From NCBI GenBank assembly GCA_012838545.1, contig DUPC01000048.1:1-45874 (forward strand): 45,874 bases of DNA, given 5' to 3'. Source of the stretch: Acholeplasmataceae bacterium (GTDB lineage: Bacteria > Bacillota_I > Bacilli_A > ML615J-28 > CAG-313). The position numbers and the translations under genes were made by a program. Positions 6,327 through 14,784 of the stretch are shown one piece after another (within the stretch, counting starts at the first letter, position 1; every line of letters begins with the position of its first letter). Below the pieces are notes generated by a model. It ran no database searches. It was not told the origin of the DNA and saw only the letters and a list, made by a program, of their open reading frames with translations.

Positions 6327-7637
6327 TTAAATTTTTTCTTTATCTATTATTTCCTTAAGCGTTTCTAAGGCTCTTTGGCCATAAGCTATTTTACGAAATT
6401 TTTTCGGCATTTTTTCGTTTAACGGACTAAACAAACCAAAGTTTACATTCATCGGTTCAAATTTCTTAATAGCAGAGGTAGTGACATAAAGCGATAAAGA
6501 GCCGATAGCGCAATTTGAACTTAAACTCATAAAGGGTCTGCCTTCCAACATCCGAGCCATATTGATTCCTGCCACAAGGCCGCTGGAAGCAGATTCCACA
6601 TAGCCTTCCACGCCGGTCATCTGCCCCGCAAAAAACACTTTGTGATTATTTTTATATTGAAACCCTGGGTTTAATAGTTTCGGCGAATTGATATAGGTAT
6701 TGAGATGCATTACTCCGTACCGCACAATTTCCGCTTTTTCCAAACCCGGGATAAGGGAAATCAGTTTCTTTTGATCCGGGAATTTCAAATGGGTTTGAAA
6801 ACCGACAATATTGTATAAACTGCCAATCGCATTATCTTTTCGGAGTTGTACCACCGCAAACGCCCGTTTTCCGGTTTTTGGATCAATTAAACCAACCGGT
6901 TTCATCGGACCAAACAATAAAGTATCTTTGCCTCGTTTGGCCATTTCTTCAATCGGCATACAGGCTTCAAACACTTTGATTTCAAAGTCTTTGGTTTCCA
7001 CGGTGGAAGCGGAAAGCAAAAATTCATAAAAACGAGTAAATTCTTCTTCGCTCATGGGGGCGTTGAGGTAGGCAGCTTCGCCTTTATTGTAACGGGAAGC
7101 TTCAAAAACGATGGCGCGATCGATTGATTCCGCTGTTACAATCGGCGCCGTCGCATCAAAAAAGAACAAATCTTCTTCACCCAGCATTAGCGAGATTTCT
7201 TTGCTTAAGGCATCGCTGGTTAGGGGTCCTGTTGCTATAATGACATACTCTTTGGGGATACGCGTTACTTCTTCGTTGACGATTTCGATATTGGGGTGGT
7301 TTCTTAAAGTTTCGGTAATGTAGGAAGCAAACTTTTCTCTATCCACTGCTAAAGCTCCGCCCGCTTCCACTCTCGTGGCATCGGCTGCTTTCATGATTAA
7401 GGAATCTAGCAGGCGCATCTCTTCCTTCAACACCCCAACCGCATTCTCCAGGGAACTCGCTCTAAGGGAGTTGCTGCAGACGAGTTCGGAAAAAAGTCCC
7501 GTTTGGTGGGCGGGAGTCATTTTTTTCGGACGCATTTCATATAGTTTTACTTTAAATCCCCGCTTAGCCAGTTGATAACTTGCTTCGCTCCCTGCCAGCC
7601 CCGCACCGATAACGGTTACTATTTCTTTATTTTCCAT
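6327..7637 (-). CDS. trmFO: TrmFO (Gid), folate/FAD-dependent tRNA m5U54 methyltransferase
   Basis: TrmFO makes 5-methyluridine at position 54 of the tRNA T-loop using methylenetetrahydrofolate and reduced FAD. The 436-aa protein has the N-terminal FAD-binding motif [12 protein letters not shown] (residues about 9-20), the YEMRP segment, ELVCSNSLR with the family's conserved cysteine, and [12 protein letters not shown] and [12 protein letters not shown] further on. Length and motifs match Bacillus TrmFO. The start is the ATG at 7637; an upstream in-frame TTG at 7643 would add two residues and neither has a strong SD. It stands alone, ahead of the intergenic region that separates it from cas9. 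Confidence 0.96.
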   Translation of the reverse strand: MENKEIVTVIGAGLAGSEASYQLAKRGFKVKLYEMRPKKMTPAHQTGLFSELVCSNSLRASSLENAVGVLKEEMRLLDSLIMKAADATRVEAGGALAVDREKFASYITETLRNHPNIEIVNEEVTRIPKEYVIIATGPLTSDALSKEISLMLGEEDLFFFDATAPIVTAESIDRAIVFEASRYNKGEAAYLNAPMSEEEFTRFYEFLLSASTVETKDFEIKVFEACMPIEEMAKRGKDTLLFGPMKPVGLIDPKTGKRAFAVVQLRKDNAIGSLYNIVGFQTHLKFPDQKKLISLIPGLEKAEIVRYGVMHLNTYINSPKLLNPGFQYKNNHKVFFAGQMTGVEGYVESASSGLVAGINMARMLEGRPFMSLSSNCAIGSLSLYVTTSAIKKFEPMNVNFGLFSPLNEKMPKKFRKIAYGQRALETLKEIIDKEKI

Positions 7638-7726
7638 AAACAAATCACTTACTTTCTAATCATCGAGTATTTATGTATATTATATCATATTTTCCTTGAA
7701 ACCATTGTCTATTATACGCCAAAGAA

Positions 7727-7750
7727 AAAAAAGGCCCAAAAGCCTTTTTT
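7727..7750 (-). terminator. Rho-independent terminator after the three-LysM gene
   Basis: AAAAAAGGC (7727-7735) and GCCTTTTTT (7742-7750) flank a six-base loop. On the minus strand the GC core is followed by a run of eight Ts, 18 nt below the stop of the LysM gene. The A and T flanks make it potentially bidirectional. Confidence 0.8.
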
Positions 7751-7767
7751 GGCGGTTTCCCCCTTGA

Positions 7768-8247
7768 TTAAGTGATACGAATCGTTGCGCCTTTTTTCAA
7801 CCAGTTGCTGGCATTTAATTCCAACAACTCCTGGGCGGTTTTGCCGGTTTGATTAATAATTCTGCTAACCGTATCTCCTTCCACAATTTGGTAAGTACTG
7901 CCGCGGCGCGGGATTTTGACGACTTGGTTTTTCTCTAACTTCAATGCACCAAAATCATTATATGTTCCGAGCAGCGCCGGAGTAGTGCCGGTCTTTTGAG
8001 CAATTCCCACAATCGTATCTCCTTCTACAGTTCGATAATCCTCAAAAACGGTGAATTGTTGCATCCCGGCTTTTGGTATTAATAAGACTTGCCCAGGATA
8101 AATCGTGGAACTCGTCAACATATTGGCATCGCTGATATCGGCTACGGTCGTATTGAACAATTTGGCAATTTGATACAATGAGTCGCCTTGTTTTACAACA
8201 TACTCATCATACCCATTCATGAAGCGTTTGGTTTGATGTCTATTCAT
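7768..8247 (-). CDS. Three-LysM-domain protein, probably spore-coat or cortex associated
   Basis: The 159-aa protein is almost wholly three LysM modules, which bind peptidoglycan or chitin-like glycans. Module 1 (about residues 15-58) is YVVKQGDSLYQIAKLFN ending YPGQVLLIP; module 2 (about 64-108) is a divergent TVEGDTIVGIAQKTG; module 3 (about 113-159) is YQIVEGDTVSRIINQTG ending IRIT. There is no signal peptide or membrane segment, which argues against secretion and suits spore proteins made in the mother cell. A strong SD (AAGGAAGGGG) precedes the ATG. Upstream, CATATAAT reads as either a SigA -10 or a SigE/K-like -10. The spore role is inference from the lack of a signal peptide and the sporulation genes elsewhere. 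Confidence 0.75.
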   Translation of the reverse strand: MNRHQTKRFMNGYDEYVVKQGDSLYQIAKLFNTTVADISDANMLTSSTIYPGQVLLIPKAGMQQFTVFEDYRTVEGDTIVGIAQKTGTTPALLGTYNDFGALKLEKNQVVKIPRRGSTYQIVEGDTVSRIINQTGKTAQELLELNASNWLKKGATIRIT

Positions 8248-8308
8248 ATGCCCCTTCCTTTCAAACCCATTATATGATTAACCGCCCTTAAGGGTATAGG
8301 CATATGCA

Positions 8309-8360
8309 AAAAAGACTATATTTTCACCTTTTTTAAGCTTTAGGGAAAAATAGTCTTTTT
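8309..8360 (-). terminator. Terminator after thrS
   Basis: AAAAAGACTAT (8309-8319) pairs with ATAGTCTTTTT (8350-8360) around a long loop that holds a further weak stem. On the minus strand the stem is followed by six Ts. It lies about 100 nt past the thrS stop and is the only hairpin there. Confidence 0.65.
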
Positions 8361-8459
8361 GTTTCGATTGATTATCTTTTTGACAAAATAAACTAGGGCA
8401 GTTCCAAAATAAACGTTTCACTTCTAAAACAATGAATGCCTTAACGTGAAAATAACCGA

Positions 8460-10373
8460 TTATTCTTTGCTTTTCCCGAAGGTTTTTACCTCATTTGTTA
8501 GTTTTGCGATGAATTCCTCGATTTGAAGGGTCTGCGATTCATTCGTTCCATAAGGGCGATAAGTAATTAATTCTTCGTTTTTCTCTTTATCGCCTACCAC
8601 AATCGTATACGGAATTTTCTTTGTTTGCGCTTCTCTAATCTTATAATTCATCTTTTCGTCCCGCAAATCGACTTCAACTCTAAATCCTTGCTCAGCCAAA
8701 ATTTCCTTTAGTTTATTGGCATAATCGCCGTGGGAAGCGTTATTTACCGGTACAACAACAATTTGTCTAGGTGAAAGCCATAGCGGGAATGCCCCTGCAT
8801 AATGCTCTATCAAGATACCGATAAAGCGCTCAAGCGAACCAAAGAGCGCACGGTGCAACATGATTGGCCGAACCTTTTCGCCTTGATCGTTGATATAATG
8901 GAGGTCAAAACGTTCCGGCAAATTCATATCTAACTGAATCGTGCCACATTGCCAAATCCGCCCCATCGAGTCGCGAAGTTTAAAGTCAAGTTTTGGGCCG
9001 TAGAAAGCCCCGTCACCCGGGTTAACCTTGAACGCATGTCCCGCTTTGGTGCAGGCATCCGATAGCGCTTCTTCGGCTTTGTTCCAAACTTCAATCGAAC
9101 CGATGTATTTTTCTTCCGGACGCGTAGATAGTTCTATATTGTAACTTAAGTTGAAAATGTCGTATACATAGTCAAATAAATCGATTAAACGCGCGACTTC
9201 GTCAACGATTTGATCAAATCGCAAATAGATATGCGCATCGTCCTGGGTAAAGTTTCGCACTCTAAAGAGACCCGTTAAAGCACCGCTTGCTTCATGGCGA
9301 TGAACTAACCCCAGTTCTCCCACGCGAAGCGGAAAATCTTTATAGGAATGAATATCGCGTTTATACACCAAGATTCCCCCTGGGCAGTTCATCGGTTTAA
9401 TCGCAAATTCCCGGTCATCAATTTCGGAAACATACATGTTTTCGCGGTAATTATACCAATGTCCCGAAATTTCCCACAGGCTCTTGTCAAGCATAATTGG
9501 CGTTTGAATCAATTGATAACCAGCTTTGGTATGAATTTTATACCAAAACTCTTCCAAATTCCGCCGTAAAATCATGCCATTCGGTAGCCAGAACGGGAAT
9601 CCCGGACCATATTCGCTCATCATAAATAAATCAAGTTCTTTTCCGAGTTTGCGATGGTCACGTTTTTTACGTTCTTCCACCAATTGTAAATACGCCACAA
9701 GTTCTTCTTTCGTAAAGAAAGCAATTCCGTAGATTCGTTGCAGTTGTTCGCGTTTACTGTCACCCCTAAAATATGCGCCGCTTACATTTAATAATTTAAA
9801 ATGACGGAGCCATTTTGTGGAAGGCAAGTGCGGACCGCGACATAAATCCGTAAACGACCCTTGTGAATAAGTTGTTATAACCTCGTCTTCCGGTAAATCG
9901 TTGATTAATTCAATCTTGTATTTGTCGTTTTTAAAGTAATCCAAGGCTTCACCCCGCAAAAGTTCTTTACGAACAATCGGAATGTTTTGTTCGGCCAACT
10001 TCAACATTTTGCGTTCGATTTCCTTAAAATCTTCTTCGCTGATTTTGACGTCGCCTAAATCCATGTCGTAATAAAAACCTTCTTCAATGGTTGGTCCAAC
10101 GCCAAAAAGTGCCTGAGGATACATTTCTTTAATCGCATGAGCCAATAAATGCGCACAAGAATGATTCAACAAATTAAACAATTCTTTTGTGTCGGTTACA
10201 ATTTCCAAATGAGCATCATGATTGATTGGTCGATGCAAATCATAGAGTTCGCCGTCTACTTTGGCTGCGATAGCATTTTTGGCTAAACTTACCGAAATAG
10301 ACTGAGCTATTTCATAAGCACTTGCGCTTTGCGCAAATTCTTTACTGTTCCCGTCTGGAAAAATAATTTTCAT
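8460..10373 (-). CDS. thrS: Threonyl-tRNA synthetase
   Basis: Class II synthetase that charges tRNA-Thr. The 637-aa protein has the N-terminal TGS domain (about 1-60), the editing/SAD domain with NHSCAHLLAHAI and the HxxxC-type pair near FTDLCRGPHL (about 70-230), the catalytic core with motif 2 (FRVRNFTQDDAHIY), the zinc-ligand cysteine in KPMNCPGG, motif 3 near PIMLHRALFGSLERFIGIL, and a C-terminal anticodon-binding domain. An SD AGGAGG lies six bases before the ATG. The gene is preceded by a T-box leader and its own promoter, so it responds to uncharged tRNA-Thr. It follows dnaB-dnaI as in Bacillus. Confidence 0.98.
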   Translation of the reverse strand: MKIIFPDGNSKEFAQSASAYEIAQSISVSLAKNAIAAKVDGELYDLHRPINHDAHLEIVTDTKELFNLLNHSCAHLLAHAIKEMYPQALFGVGPTIEEGFYYDMDLGDVKISEEDFKEIERKMLKLAEQNIPIVRKELLRGEALDYFKNDKYKIELINDLPEDEVITTYSQGSFTDLCRGPHLPSTKWLRHFKLLNVSGAYFRGDSKREQLQRIYGIAFFTKEELVAYLQLVEERKKRDHRKLGKELDLFMMSEYGPGFPFWLPNGMILRRNLEEFWYKIHTKAGYQLIQTPIMLDKSLWEISGHWYNYRENMYVSEIDDREFAIKPMNCPGGILVYKRDIHSYKDFPLRVGELGLVHRHEASGALTGLFRVRNFTQDDAHIYLRFDQIVDEVARLIDLFDYVYDIFNLSYNIELSTRPEEKYIGSIEVWNKAEEALSDACTKAGHAFKVNPGDGAFYGPKLDFKLRDSMGRIWQCGTIQLDMNLPERFDLHYINDQGEKVRPIMLHRALFGSLERFIGILIEHYAGAFPLWLSPRQIVVVPVNNASHGDYANKLKEILAEQGFRVEVDLRDEKMNYKIREAQTKKIPYTIVVGDKEKNEELITYRPYGTNESQTLQIEEFIAKLTNEVKTFGKSKE

Positions 10374-10389
10374 GATTTTCCTCCTATCG

Positions 10390-10660
10390 TTAAATAAAAA
10401 AACTCATCCTTAGGATAAGGACGAGCGTTGTTCGTGGTACCACCTTAATTCGCAAAAATACGCTAAAATTTAACAAAGGACATGTTAATTCACGGGTATT
10501 TTTGCCTCAAAAAGCATAACGGGCTTAATCCGGCTCAATTTCGATTGAGCTGCTCCTGGGTGGTAATAAAAGGGCTTTTTTGGTAGCTTGCACCATACCT
10601 ACCTCGCTGGAAAAAAGGAATCCTCTTATCTTGTCCCATTCGTCGCAGTTTTTGATATTT
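10390..10660 (-). promoter_or_regulatory. T-box riboswitch controlling thrS (threonine specific)
   Basis: On the minus strand the T-box sequence AAGGTGGTACCACG sits at 10446-10433. It is followed by the terminator CTCGTCCTTA/TAAGGATGAG (10425-10403) with seven Ts (10402-10396). Upstream lie an AGCGAG/GGTAG stem I apical region and a Thr codon ACC followed by A at 10564-10562, a good specifier candidate, then a hairpin TCAAT/ATTGA. Uncharged tRNA-Thr would stabilise the antiterminator and let thrS be transcribed. An open frame of 90 codons on this strand overlaps the leader and is not considered coding. Confidence 0.9.
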
Positions 10661-10666
10661 TGCTTA

Positions 10667-10695
10667 ATTATATTCATTTTATACCTGTTTGTCAA
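10667..10695 (-). promoter_or_regulatory. Consensus SigA promoter of the thrS T-box leader
   Basis: TTGACA (10695-10690), 17 nt and TATAAT (10672-10667) on the minus strand match the consensus at every position. Start of transcription is expected near 10660, giving a leader of about 285 nt before the thrS start codon. Confidence 0.9.
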
Positions 10696-10710
10696 CCATT
10701 TGGTCTCATA

Positions 10711-10730
10711 AAACGCTTTCTGGAGCGTTT
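10711..10730 (-). terminator. Hairpin after dnaI
   Basis: AAACGCT (10730-10724) pairs with AGCGTTT (10717-10711) around a six-base loop on the minus strand, followed by a short T stretch. It lies between the dnaI stop and the thrS promoter and probably ends the polA-dnaI transcript. The T run is short. Confidence 0.5.
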
Positions 10731-10777
10731 GAGTACCAAAACAACCTATTTTTGCCAATTCAAAGGCTTTTAGGTTT

Positions 10778-11683
10778 CTAGCGGTAATTTTGGTCATTCA
10801 GGGGGGTAAAATCCATTAAAGTTCTCATTCTCTCTACGATTCTTTCGGCTTTGACGATGTCGGAATTTTTTCCGGTATCGCGCAAGTGTTCCGTTAAAAG
10901 ATCTTTGCTTAAATTGGAAGTTACAAACATCGGTTTTCTTTGCAACATCCTTTCTTGCAAAATCGGACTTAAAACTTCATCACGAATGTATGCAGAGGAC
11001 ATTTCTCCGCCCAAATCATCCAAAATTAAGATATCCGCTTCTTTTAGTTGGTTAATCATATCGTCAAACATCTCGCTGTCGCGCCCGATAGTGCTTTTGA
11101 TTAGCCTTACAAATTCGGGATAATAAACAAATAGAACGTTTGCCCCAAGTTCGGTCAATTGGTGGGCTAAATGCAACATCAGGTATGATTTTCCACAACC
11201 ATAAGGGCCATAAAGATAAATGCCTTTTTGAGGGTTGGGATAGTTTTCGATGAATCTATTTATTAGGGATAGTATCACTCTTCTTTTGGGGTTCAAATAA
11301 ATGTCTTCCGGATTGTACCCCGCCAGAGCGGGACCGATAAATTCCAAGCGTTCCAAGCGGGTAAGCTGATCGTTGACTTGCTGTTGGTACTTACAATCTC
11401 TAGTATTTAAGACCAAATAACCTTCATCATTGTCGAGGAATGGTTCTTTTCCTTTGATTGGTTGACCACAACTGTTTAAACCCGGACAATTTTGACATAT
11501 TTCATGGCGATATTGAAAAGCCATAAAAAGCGATAAATTGTTTTGGATATCTTCTTTGGTTAACTTAGTGGCTTTTACAAAACGAGATACTTCGGGGTTC
11601 TTTAATACCCCGTTTACTTTTTGATGAAGAGTTAATTGATCATTTGGCATAACTGAATCATTGTTTTCTTTTGCTTTATTCAT
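10778..11683 (-). CDS. dnaI: DnaI, primosomal helicase loader (AAA+ ATPase)
   Basis: DnaI loads the replicative helicase onto DNA at the origin and at restarting forks. The protein (about 301 aa) has an N-terminal helicase-binding domain with a zinc-binding cysteine cluster (CQNCPGLNSCG, about 60-70), then a AAA+ domain with Walker A GPYGCGKSY (about 165), Walker B ILILDDLGGE, and a sensor region FVTSNLS. The ATG at 11683 is seven bases after GAGG; the ATG at 11689 is too close to the SD. It follows dnaB by 14 nt and precedes thrS, as in B. subtilis. Confidence 0.95.
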   Translation of the reverse strand: MNKAKENNDSVMPNDQLTLHQKVNGVLKNPEVSRFVKATKLTKEDIQNNLSLFMAFQYRHEICQNCPGLNSCGQPIKGKEPFLDNDEGYLVLNTRDCKYQQQVNDQLTRLERLEFIGPALAGYNPEDIYLNPKRRVILSLINRFIENYPNPQKGIYLYGPYGCGKSYLMLHLAHQLTELGANVLFVYYPEFVRLIKSTIGRDSEMFDDMINQLKEADILILDDLGGEMSSAYIRDEVLSPILQERMLQRKPMFVTSNLSKDLLTEHLRDTGKNSDIVKAERIVERMRTLMDFTPLNDQNYR

Positions 11684-11697
11684 AAACATACCTCGTT

Positions 11698-13011
11698 TTA
11701 CTTTGCCTTTTTCTTGGGTTTAAAAATTTTCTCCAGTTCTTCCATGGAAAGCATATTTTCCTCGGATTCCCGTTTTTGGCGTTCTTCTTCTTCGCGTTTC
11801 TTTGCTTCCTCCATATGTTTATCAAACCAATCTGGAACTGGTTTTTCCTTTCGGGAAGGTTTTTGAGAAAGCGGAGATGAATTAATATATTTTAACGCAT
11901 CTTCGGTGGTTTTGATGCCTTTTCGAATCCAAGTATTAAGAATTTTCAAGAAATAATTGTACCCAGGGATTTCTCCGCCTTTTTGTTCCAAAACATAAAT
12001 CATCAAAACATTGATAATCCCGACGCTGACGCCGGTTTTTCTTTGCAACTGCTCGAAAATTTGGATTTCGTTTGGTAACAGTTCCGTTCCTGTTTTGCTT
12101 TCAAAAATCTTGGCGGGAGAAATAGTTTCCAATTGTTGAATCAGCTTGGAACTAGGTTTTGAGGGAACCTTCGCAATCTTTTTCACGGTAACAGCTTGCT
12201 TTTTATTGCCATATACCGCTTTAACCGCTTCAGGAAGTTTTTCGTAATCGATTTTATAATCGGAGGTTGTGGCCAATAAAATTGCCTCTACCATTTCTTC
12301 TGCTGTCAAACAATAGAAAAAGCAATACCGATTGACTTCGGTTTTTAACCTTTGGTCAAGAATTACTTCCGGAGCCCATTTTCCCAGCGCATCCAATTGC
12401 ACTTGGACAATCTCAAATTGACATTGGGCGTTTTTGACTCTTACCCCTTTGTTTATTCCGTCAACCCACCAAGCGGAAAAATCAATTGGGGATAAATCAT
12501 TGGTTACGATAAACACTTCATCAAAAGCTTTGGAGACATTTTGATATTTACTGATATCAAAATTACGGACCAATAATTCCGCCATTATTTTTTCATAGGC
12601 TTCGTCACCAATTTTGGTTCTTAAAATATGAGATAGGTTGACATCATTGGCAAAAGCATATGGGTTCATAACTCTTTTCAATAAATAGACGTAACGATTA
12701 GGTTCACCAATTTTGGTTTCATAATAATAAGTTTCCAATAAGCCCAAGGCTTCCAAAGTTACCCGGTCATCCAAAAACTTTTCCGGTTTTTTGATTTGGG
12801 TAATATTGAAAAAAGCCGAATGACTCATCAATTCCGATTCGGTTTCCCCCGGCTTTACCAAACTGTAAAAAGTGGTATATAAGGCTTGGGCTTGAGGACC
12901 CAAAAGCGGTGCATAAAGAAAGGTTAAAATTTTTTGTTCATAGGGTGTAATAATATCGGGAATAACCACCACAAAATGATCCGCAAGAAGATATTCTTCT
13001 TTTTTCTTCAT
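11698..13011 (-). CDS. dnaB: DnaB (Firmicutes helicase-loading and membrane attachment protein)
   Basis: In Firmicutes DnaB acts with DnaD and DnaI to load the replicative helicase and links the origin to the membrane. The 437-aa protein has an N-terminal winged-helix-like region (about 1-110), a central region and a C-terminal DnaB_2/DnaD-like domain (ELLPNEIQIFEQ to YFLKILNTWIRKGIKT, about 315-385). A charged Lys/Glu-rich tail ends it. The ATG overlaps the stop of the preceding gene by 4 nt (ATGA), so the two are coupled; an AAAGGA lies eight bases upstream. It is the loader DnaB, not the hexameric helicase (no Walker motif). Confidence 0.9.
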   Translation of the reverse strand: MKKKEEYLLADHFVVVIPDIITPYEQKILTFLYAPLLGPQAQALYTTFYSLVKPGETESELMSHSAFFNITQIKKPEKFLDDRVTLEALGLLETYYYETKIGEPNRYVYLLKRVMNPYAFANDVNLSHILRTKIGDEAYEKIMAELLVRNFDISKYQNVSKAFDEVFIVTNDLSPIDFSAWWVDGINKGVRVKNAQCQFEIVQVQLDALGKWAPEVILDQRLKTEVNRYCFFYCLTAEEMVEAILLATTSDYKIDYEKLPEAVKAVYGNKKQAVTVKKIAKVPSKPSSKLIQQLETISPAKIFESKTGTELLPNEIQIFEQLQRKTGVSVGIINVLMIYVLEQKGGEIPGYNYFLKILNTWIRKGIKTTEDALKYINSSPLSQKPSRKEKPVPDWFDKHMEEAKKREEEERQKRESEENMLSMEELEKIFKPKKKAK

Positions 13012-13373
13012 CTAGTTAATCCTTTCCCTTTAAAATTAAGTTTGCGATCGCAGCGCGTGTAAAAATCCTCAACAATTTTTAAAGCTTTTTTCTTGGTTAA
13101 GGACCAATAAGTGTAAACAGTCATATCTAAAGCTGTTTCATAGTAAGTGATGTTGACCAAGGTGACTATAATATGACTTTTGGCGCCTTGCAAGAAAATT
13201 TCTTTATAGCGGTCGTCGATTGTTTCTACATTATAATTCATTTGTTTGGCAACTTCCAAAACACAATTTTTCACCGTATTGTAATCATTACGATAATAAT
13301 GGGTTAATAGTTCCGGGTTGGCGGTATCCGAGGTTGCCACGCTTTTCACTAAAAATTCACCGCTCAAAGTCAC
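13008..13373 (-). CDS. Protein of unknown function between coaE and dnaB
   Basis: The 121-aa soluble, mixed alpha/beta protein has no signal peptide, membrane segment, zinc ribbon or nucleotide-binding motif that I can see. In B. subtilis the nrdR gene lies near this slot, but this protein lacks NrdR's CxxC zinc finger and ATP-cone, so it is not NrdR. Its GTG start (13373) directly follows the TGA of the mutM-coaE gene with AAGGAG four bases before, and its own stop overlaps the dnaB start, so it is an integral part of this replication operon. I do not recognise the family. Confidence 0.75.
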   Translation of the reverse strand: MTLSGEFLVKSVATSDTANPELLTHYYRNDYNTVKNCVLEVAKQMNYNVETIDDRYKEIFLQGAKSHIIVTLVNITYYETALDMTVYTYWSLTKKKALKIVEDFYTRCDRKLNFKGKGLTR

Positions 13374-14783
13374 TCATCTCCTTATCTTTTGTAATATTTT
13401 ATTTAATTGTTGGGCTGTATCGACAATCGATCCAGCATTATCTATCACATAGTCCGCTTTTGCCGCTTTTTCTGGAAGGGGCATTTGGACTATGATTTTT
13501 TTCATTGCATATTGTTCATCGATCCCGTCGCGCGCCATCAAGCGTTTGACATTGATGTCTAAAGGAACCGAAACCACGATTACTTCGTCAAAAGACTTTT
13601 CCCGATTGGTTTCGTACAATAACGGAATATCGACAAAAACAAATTTTTCTTTTTGTTGTTCTTTAATCCATTCATCCAGCGCTTCATATACAAATGGATG
13701 AATGATGGCTTCCAAGTCTTTGCGAGCTTGAGGATCGGTAAAAATGATTTTGCCCAAACCCTTACGGTTAATAATTCCGTCAACGCAAACTTCCGGGAAA
13801 CGCCTAGCCACTTCTTCGATAACCGCGGGTTTTTGATATAAAAGGTCCACTTCTTCGTCAGCTGCCCATACTTGTAAGCCCGCTTCCCGCAAAAGTTGCA
13901 CAATGGTACTTTTCCCGGTGGCAATCCCGCCGGTAATCGCAACTACTTTTGGTTTTAAAATTTGACAATTCGGGCAAATATATGTTCCGCGGCCACTAAC
14001 CTTTAACTTAATGATTTCGGTGCTGCACACCGAACATTCTTCTCCAGCTTTTCCGTGCACGTGCAAAAACTGTTGAAAGCGTCCGGTTACGCCCAGACTG
14101 CTGGTATAAGAACGAATGGTTGTTCCCCCGTAAAAAATTGCCTCATCCAATACTTTTTTGGCATAAAAACTGAGTTTGTTAGCTTCTTCTTTGGATATCG
14201 ACGAAGCTAATCGCAGCGGATGGACTTTCGCCAAATAGCACACTTCATTAACATAGATATTGCCGAGACCCGCGATGATGCTTTGATCCAACAAAACCGC
14301 TTTAATGGGAGCTTTTTTGTCATGAATTAGCTTATACAATTCGTCTTCTTCCCAATTCTCATTGGCATCTTTTCCGAGTTTTCCCAGCATGGGGTAAGCA
14401 GAAATGGCTTCGAATTCGTTGGTTGAAAGATAAGTAAACGTTCCGAATTTTCTAACATCGTGATAGTGGAGGGATTTTTCGCTTTCAAAGTCTATTATTA
14501 TATGCACATGTTTTTCAACCTGGGCATCTTTGGGCAAAATATAAAATTTGCCTTCCATGCGTAAATGAACAATCAAACTTCCTTTCGATAAAAGGAAGAT
14601 AAGGTATTTTCCCATCCGTCTAAACCCTTTAATGACTTGGTGGGGCAATTCCTGTTCCAATGTTGCAACGGTTGTGTCGTGTAAAATCCCCGGATATAAT
14701 ACTCTTACGCCGCTTATTGTTTCGTTAGTTATATTGTCTTGCAATATGTTGATAACGGTTTGAACTTCAGGAAGTTCAGGCAT
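13374..14783 (-). CDS. mutM-coaE: Fused MutM (formamidopyrimidine-DNA glycosylase) and CoaE (dephospho-CoA kinase)
   Basis: One uninterrupted 469-aa frame joins two enzymes normally encoded separately. Residues 1 to ~275 are MutM: the catalytic N-terminus PELPEVQTV (Pro2 nucleophile), the GLGNIYVNEV helix-turn-helix and the zinc finger CSVC...CPNC, which ends at CPNCQ. About four residues later CoaE begins with the P-loop AITGGIATGKST, continuing through the CoaE lid and VDIPLLYE to the end. MutM removes 8-oxoguanine; CoaE makes coenzyme A from dephospho-CoA. No ATG, GTG or TTG and no SD occurs at the junction, so CoaE cannot easily be made alone. The same two genes are adjacent in B. subtilis, so the fusion probably arose by stop-codon loss. 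A sequencing error removing a stop is possible but would have to be a precise one. Confidence 0.93.
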   Translation of the reverse strand: MPELPEVQTVINILQDNITNETISGVRVLYPGILHDTTVATLEQELPHQVIKGFRRMGKYLIFLLSKGSLIVHLRMEGKFYILPKDAQVEKHVHIIIDFESEKSLHYHDVRKFGTFTYLSTNEFEAISAYPMLGKLGKDANENWEEDELYKLIHDKKAPIKAVLLDQSIIAGLGNIYVNEVCYLAKVHPLRLASSISKEEANKLSFYAKKVLDEAIFYGGTTIRSYTSSLGVTGRFQQFLHVHGKAGEECSVCSTEIIKLKVSGRGTYICPNCQILKPKVVAITGGIATGKSTIVQLLREAGLQVWAADEEVDLLYQKPAVIEEVARRFPEVCVDGIINRKGLGKIIFTDPQARKDLEAIIHPFVYEALDEWIKEQQKEKFVFVDIPLLYETNREKSFDEVIVVSVPLDINVKRLMARDGIDEQYAMKKIIVQMPLPEKAAKADYVIDNAGSIVDTAQQLNKILQKIRR

Positions 14784-14784
14784 A

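Noticed and set aside
10525-10797. A 90-codon minus-strand open frame between dnaI and thrS
   Set aside because: It overlaps the end of dnaI, a hairpin, a consensus promoter and the T-box stem I, and has no protein-like features. The DNA is fully explained as regulatory.
13580-13942. A 120-codon minus-strand frame inside the coaE part of the fusion
   Set aside because: It is an alternative frame of the CoaE coding sequence, whose P-loop and kinase motifs are unmistakable.
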